The translations under genes were made by a program, and so were the position numbers. The notes under the pieces are model-generated. The model did no database searches. It was not told the DNA's origin and was given only the letters and a program-made list of their open reading frames with translations. From the NCBI RefSeq assembly GCF_002752675.1, contig NZ_CP024608.1, forward strand, positions 5,704,001 to 5,768,000: a DNA stretch of 64,000 nt, read 5' to 3'. The stretch is from Massilia violaceinigra (GTDB lineage Bacteria > Pseudomonadota > Gammaproteobacteria > Burkholderiales > Burkholderiaceae_D). This document shows, in pieces, positions 61,201-64,000 of this stretch (positions are counted from its first letter, which is position 1; each line of letters starts with the position of its first letter).

Positions 61201-64000
61201 AGGCGGCGGCGGGCGCGATGTCCTGCACCGGGTGGCCGTCGACCATGCCGACACGGGTGCGCAGCACTTCGTGGCGCCGGATGATGGCGTCGAGCGCAGC
61301 CTGCAAGGCAGCCGTGTCGAGCGCGCCGCGCAGGCGCAGGCCGCGCAGCATGTGGTAGGCGGCAGCGGCGCGCTCGCTCATCTGCGAGATGAACCACAGG
61401 CGCTGCTGCGCAAACGACAGCGGCGCCACGGCAGGCCGCTGGCCGGCCACGATGGCCGGCAAGGTACTGGCGGCCGATGCGCTGACCAGCATGGCGAAGG
61501 AGCGCAGCACAGGTTTGGCGAACAGCGCGGCCAGCGGCACCTCGAGGCCGAGGCGCTGGCGCAGGCGCGACGTCATCTGCACGGCCAGCAGCGAGTGCCC
61601 TCCCAGGTCGAAAAAGTGATCGTTGCGCCCCACCCGTTCGACCTGCAGCAGTTCGGACCACAGTTCGGCGAGCGCGCCCTCGACCGGTCCTTGCGGCGCG
61701 GCGTACTCGCTGTGCGCGAACGCGGCGCCCTGCGGTGCCGGCAGGGCCTTGCGATCGAGTTTGCCGTTGGGCGTGAGCGGCAGGGACGCGAGCGGTACGT
61801 ACGCCGCCGGTACCATGTGCTCGGGCAGAACGCCGGCGAGCGCGTGATGCAGGGCGCCCGCGTCGAACCCCACGCCAGTGGCGACCACATAGGCGACCAG
61901 GCGCTTGTCGCCGCGCCCGTCATCGCGTGCCAGTACCACAGCCTCGCGCACGCCGGGAAGACGCCCGAGCTGCGCTTCGATTTCGCCCAGCTCGATGCGA
62001 AAGCCACGGATTTTCACTTGCTGGTCGTTGCGGCCCAAGAATTCCATTGCGCCGTCGGGCAGCCGACAGCCCATGTCGCCGGTCTTGTACAGGCGCGCGC
62101 CGGGACCGCCGCCGAAGGGGTCCGGCACGAAACGCTGCGCGGTCAGGTCGGGGCGATTGAGGTAGCCGCGTGCCACGCCAGCGCCGCCGACGTGAATTTC
62201 GCCGGGCACGCCGGCAATCACTGGCTCGCCATGAGCGTCGAGCAGATACAGTTGCAGGTCGGGGATTGCGTGTCCGATCGGGCTGGCCTCGCGCCGGCCG
62301 GCCAGATCGGCCGCCACGATGGGCCGGTACGTCACGTGGACCGTGGTTTCGGTGATGTCGTACATATTGACCAGCTGCGTGGCGGCGGCATCGCTGCGCG
62401 CGAACCAGCGCGCCAGGCTTCCCACTTCCAGCGCTTCGCCGCCGAAGATGACGTGGCGCAGGCGGTGCGGTTGCGCTCCCTGCTGGTCCATCACTTGCAG
62501 GAAAGCGCTCGGGGTCTGGTTGAGGACCGTGACGCCGCGTTCGCACAGCAAGGCGTAAAACGCTTGCGGGTTACGCGTGGTGAGGTAGGGCACGACCACC
62601 AGGTGGCCGCCATGCAGCAGCGCGCCCCACAGCTCCCACACCGAAAAATCGAAAGCAAAGGAGTGAAACAGGGTCCACACGTCGGATGGGCCGAAGCCGA
62701 ACCACGGCTGGGTGGCGCTGAACAGGCGCGCGACGTTGCCGTGTTCGACCATCACGCCCTTGGGCTGGCCGGTGGAGCCGGACGTGTAGATGACGTAGGC
62801 CAGGCTGCGCGTCGTGGCGCCCGTGTGCTCCGGATTGAGCGGGGAAAGCGACTGCCATGGCTGCGCGTCGCCATCGATGGCGAGCACGCTGACCCCGTCC
62901 GGAGCGGGAGCGGCGCCGCCGGCTTGGGTCAGCATCAGCAGGGGCGCGCTGTCACGCAGCATGTAGGCCAGCCGCTCGGCCGGATAGGCCGGGTCCATCG
63001 GAACGTAGGCGGCACCGGCCTTGAGCACGGCGAGAATGGCGACAACCATGTCCAGGCCGCGCTCCATGCAGATGGCGATGCGCTGCTCCGGGCCAGCTCC
63101 CAGGGTACGAAGATGGTGCGCCAGGCGGTTGGCCTGTTCGTTCAAGGCCGCGTAGGTGAGACAGTGATCCTCGTACGTCACCGCCACCGACTGCGGCGTG
63201 CGCGCGGCCTGCCGCTCGAACAGGTGGTCGATGCAGTGCTCCTGGGCGGGCGCCAGCGTGATCTGGCCATGCTCCTGGCGGCGCTCTTCGCGGTCGGCGA
63301 TGGCGATGCGCCATGCAGGCGTTTGCGGCGCCTGTTCGAGGGCGTCGACCATGCCTTCGAGCGCGCGCTGGAGGTAGCGGCAGATGCGGGCGGCATCGAC
63401 CGGGCGCGCGATCTGCACGCTCAGGTCGAAGTTTTCGCCAAGGTCGTCCACCGACAAGCCAAACGGATAGTTGGTGCGCTCGTGCGCCGACAGCATTTCG
63501 ATGCCGCTGCGCCAGCCGGAATCGTCGTTGCGGTCGATCCGCTCGTTGGCGCTGTGGCGGTAGTTGAGCAAGGCGGTAAACAGGGGCACGCTATTGGGCA
63601 GCGCGCTGCATCGCTGGGCCAGGGCCAGGGGCGCGTGCTCGTGCTCCATCAATCCGGCCAGCAGCGCGTGGGTCTGGCGTACGCCATCGTGCACGCTCAC
63701 CTCGCCCAGCATGACGCGCAGGGGCAGCGTGTTGATGAACAGGCCCATGGCGCGGTCGGCGCCGGCGCCACCTTGCATGCGGCCGAACAGCACAGTGCCG
63801 AAAACCGCCTCGTCGCGCCCCGTGATCTTGGCCAGCACCTGGGCCCAGGCCCAGTGAAACAGGCTGGCCGCGCTGACGCCGGCCGCCCTGGCCTGGCGGC
63901 GCAAGCGCTGCGCCAGGGCCGGGGGCAGCTGCGCCCGGACTTCCTCGATGTTGCCACCGTCGCCCTTGATGTCGGTCAGGCCGAACGGCGCGGTCGGCTC
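58268..64000 (-). CDS. NRPS, C-terminal 1.5+ modules (5' end outside window)
   Basis: The frame is open to the window edge. Visible order: C-terminal half of a condensation domain closely resembling the E/C domains of the next gene (1-235 of the visible part), A domain with code DFWNIGMVHK (Thr), T, C domain of the LCL type (HHMAADG), A domain with code DVWHMSLVDK (Ser), T, then a short acidic tail (DADELEFVISQHKA) likely to dock with the next enzyme. Carrier motifs are LGGHSLL. The first visible condensation domain being E/C-like implies a D residue from the unseen upstream module. No starter or lipo-initiation domain is in view, so chain initiation lies outside. The next gene begins three bases after this stop, so the two are co-translated. 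Confidence 0.93.
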   Translation of the reverse strand, partial: EPTAPFGLTDIKGDGGNIEEVRAQLPPALAQRLRRQARAAGVSAASLFHWAWAQVLAKITGRDEAVFGTVLFGRMQGGAGADRAMGLFINTLPLRVMLGEVSVHDGVRQTHALLAGLMEHEHAPLALAQRCSALPNSVPLFTALLNYRHSANERIDRNDDSGWRSGIEMLSAHERTNYPFGLSVDDLGENFDLSVQIARPVDAARICRYLQRALEGMVDALEQAPQTPAWRIAIADREERRQEHGQITLAPAQEHCIDHLFERQAARTPQSVAVTYEDHCLTYAALNEQANRLAHHLRTLGAGPEQRIAICMERGLDMVVAILAVLKAGAAYVPMDPAYPAERLAYMLRDSAPLLMLTQAGGAAPAPDGVSVLAIDGDAQPWQSLSPLNPEHTGATTRSLAYVIYTSGSTGQPKGVMVEHGNVARLFSATQPWFGFGPSDVWTLFHSFAFDFSVWELWGALLHGGHLVVVPYLTTRNPQAFYALLCERGVTVLNQTPSAFLQVMDQQGAQPHRLRHVIFGGEALEVGSLARWFARSDAAATQLVNMYDITETTVHVTYRPIVAADLAGRREASPIGHAIPDLQLYLLDAHGEPVIAGVPGEIHVGGAGVARGYLNRPDLTAQRFVPDPFGGGPGARLYKTGDMGCRLPDGAMEFLGRNDQQVKIRGFRIELGEIEAQLGRLPGVREAVVLARDDGRGDKRLVAYVVATGVGFDAGALHHALAGVLPEHMVPAAYVPLASLPLTPNGKLDRKALPAPQGAAFAHSEYAAPQGPVEGALAELWSELLQVERVGRNDHFFDLGGHSLLAVQMTSRLRQRLGLEVPLAALFAKPVLRSFAMLVSASAASTLPAIVAGQRPAVAPLSFAQQRLWFISQMSERAAAAYHMLRGLRLRGALDTAALQAALDAIIRRHEVLRTRVGMVDGHPVQDIAPAAAFALVCHDLREAGESGDEAIARWSRHEAQAPFDLAHGSPIRGRLLRLGEHDHCLLLTMHHMAADGWSMGVLAAELRALYCGDELPALSLQYADYALWQRQWLDGAVQRIQLAYWQQQLAGAPGLITLPTDRPRPTVQDYAGQSVPVRIERELASALKALSQKHGTTLFMTLLAAWGALSARLAGQDEVVIGSPVANRGRVELEPLIGFFANTLALRLDLSGGPSVGALLAQARECVLEGQSHQDVPFEQVVEALKPQRTLSHSPIFQLMFAWQNTPQAAASLDGVDTEEIILEHPSATVDLSLDLEECDGAIVGWMTFASALFDRATIERHLGCFSLLLAGMANDDTCAIDRIDILSDTERAQVLRGWNRTRRDYRQDLCIHEIIEEQAQATPHAVAVELDESRLTYRELNEQANQLAHYLSTHGAGPEQRVALCLERSLEMVVAILAVLKAGAAYVPLDPAYPAARLAFMLADSAPCVLLTQAGIDLPAEVPTVLLDCAERPWQSMPTTDLAPAQLGPTPAHLAYVIYTSGSTGQPKGVMNEHAAVVNRLLWMQDAYRIDAADAVLQKTPFSFDVSVWEFFWPLMQGARLVMARPGGHKDPAYLADTIRRHAITTAHFVPSMLQAFVDSGAAEGCAQLRRVMCSGEALPGALARRFVQCLPRTELHNLYGPTEAAVDVTAWHCKGSDLPDIIPIGRPIANTTIYLLDRHGKPVPAGVAGEIHIGGVQVARGYLNRDELTAQRFVADPFAGKPGARMYKTGDLGRWLADGTVEFLGRTDHQVKIRGQRIELGEIEAHLARQDGVREVVVLAREDSPGDQRLVAYVVGAADPQALRAALARELPDYMVPAACVVLDALPLSANGKLDRKALPAPEGAAFAQRAYAAPKGETEAALARIWVDLLRLERVGRHDHFFELGGHSLLVMQLIARIRQTWDVDVPLMDVFANPTLCALASVILDYELLAFDADELEFVISQHKA

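Noticed and set aside
1..64000. tRNA, rRNA, riboswitch or phage attachment sites
   Set aside because: None could be recognised by eye in the intergenic stretches; those are short and accounted for above.

Overview
The window looks like a chromosomal accessory region of a high-GC betaproteobacterium. Oxalobacteraceae (Massilia, Duganella or Janthinobacterium type) is my best guess. That rests on GC-rich coding, LysM-tipped RHS/RTX giant proteins and NRPS genes with dual epimerisation/condensation domains; no rRNA or marker gene is present to confirm it. Nearly all real genes are on the minus strand. The many long plus-strand open frames are shadows of GC-rich minus-strand genes.

Region 1 (1-4.55 kb). 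The 5' part of a small membrane-anchored protein gene leaves the window at the left edge. Next come a hypothetical 533-aa protein with its own terminator and a complete IS66-family element (2071-4544, perfect 8-bp target duplication GTTACAAC). The element sits about 20 bp upstream of the 533-aa gene and probably cut it off from its promoter.

Region 2 (5.07-29.03 kb). One 7,809-codon gene encodes a composite giant: RHS/YD module, about 17 RTX-type calcium-binding units, a second and longer RHS/YD module (with a DUF4214 insert and beta-rich inserts), LysM domain, hydrophobic helices and an AT-richer C-terminal tip. The tip carries a His-Gly...Cys pattern like a caspase-fold (clan CD) peptidase. 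Its stop codon overlaps the start of a Sel1-repeat, membrane-anchored small protein by ATGA. The pair reads as a polymorphic toxin and its immunity protein.

Region 3 (29.47-33.6 kb). This holds a DUF4386 membrane protein, a six-TM GGDEF diguanylate cyclase gene split by an IS1380-family element (31072-32641, 4-bp CTAG duplication; removing the element restores the frame exactly), a 112-aa unknown and a possible gene remnant.

Region 4 (33.89-64 kb). A tightly coupled biosynthetic operon is transcribed right to left: NRPS (5' end outside the window) -> 7,009-aa NRPS ending in tandem thioesterases -> CmlA-like diiron beta-hydroxylase -> ABC exporter. The last three genes overlap by 4 bp each. 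Eight adenylation domains are visible. Specificity codes read by eye suggest ...Thr-Ser-Leu-Thr-Ser-X-(Orn-like)-X. Dual E/C domains imply D-Leu, D-Ser and a D-configured Orn-like residue. A divergent condensation domain follows a GGDS-type carrier in the second Thr module. The product is probably an exported macrocyclic (lipo)peptide with a beta-hydroxylated residue; the starter end and any acyl chain are encoded outside the window.
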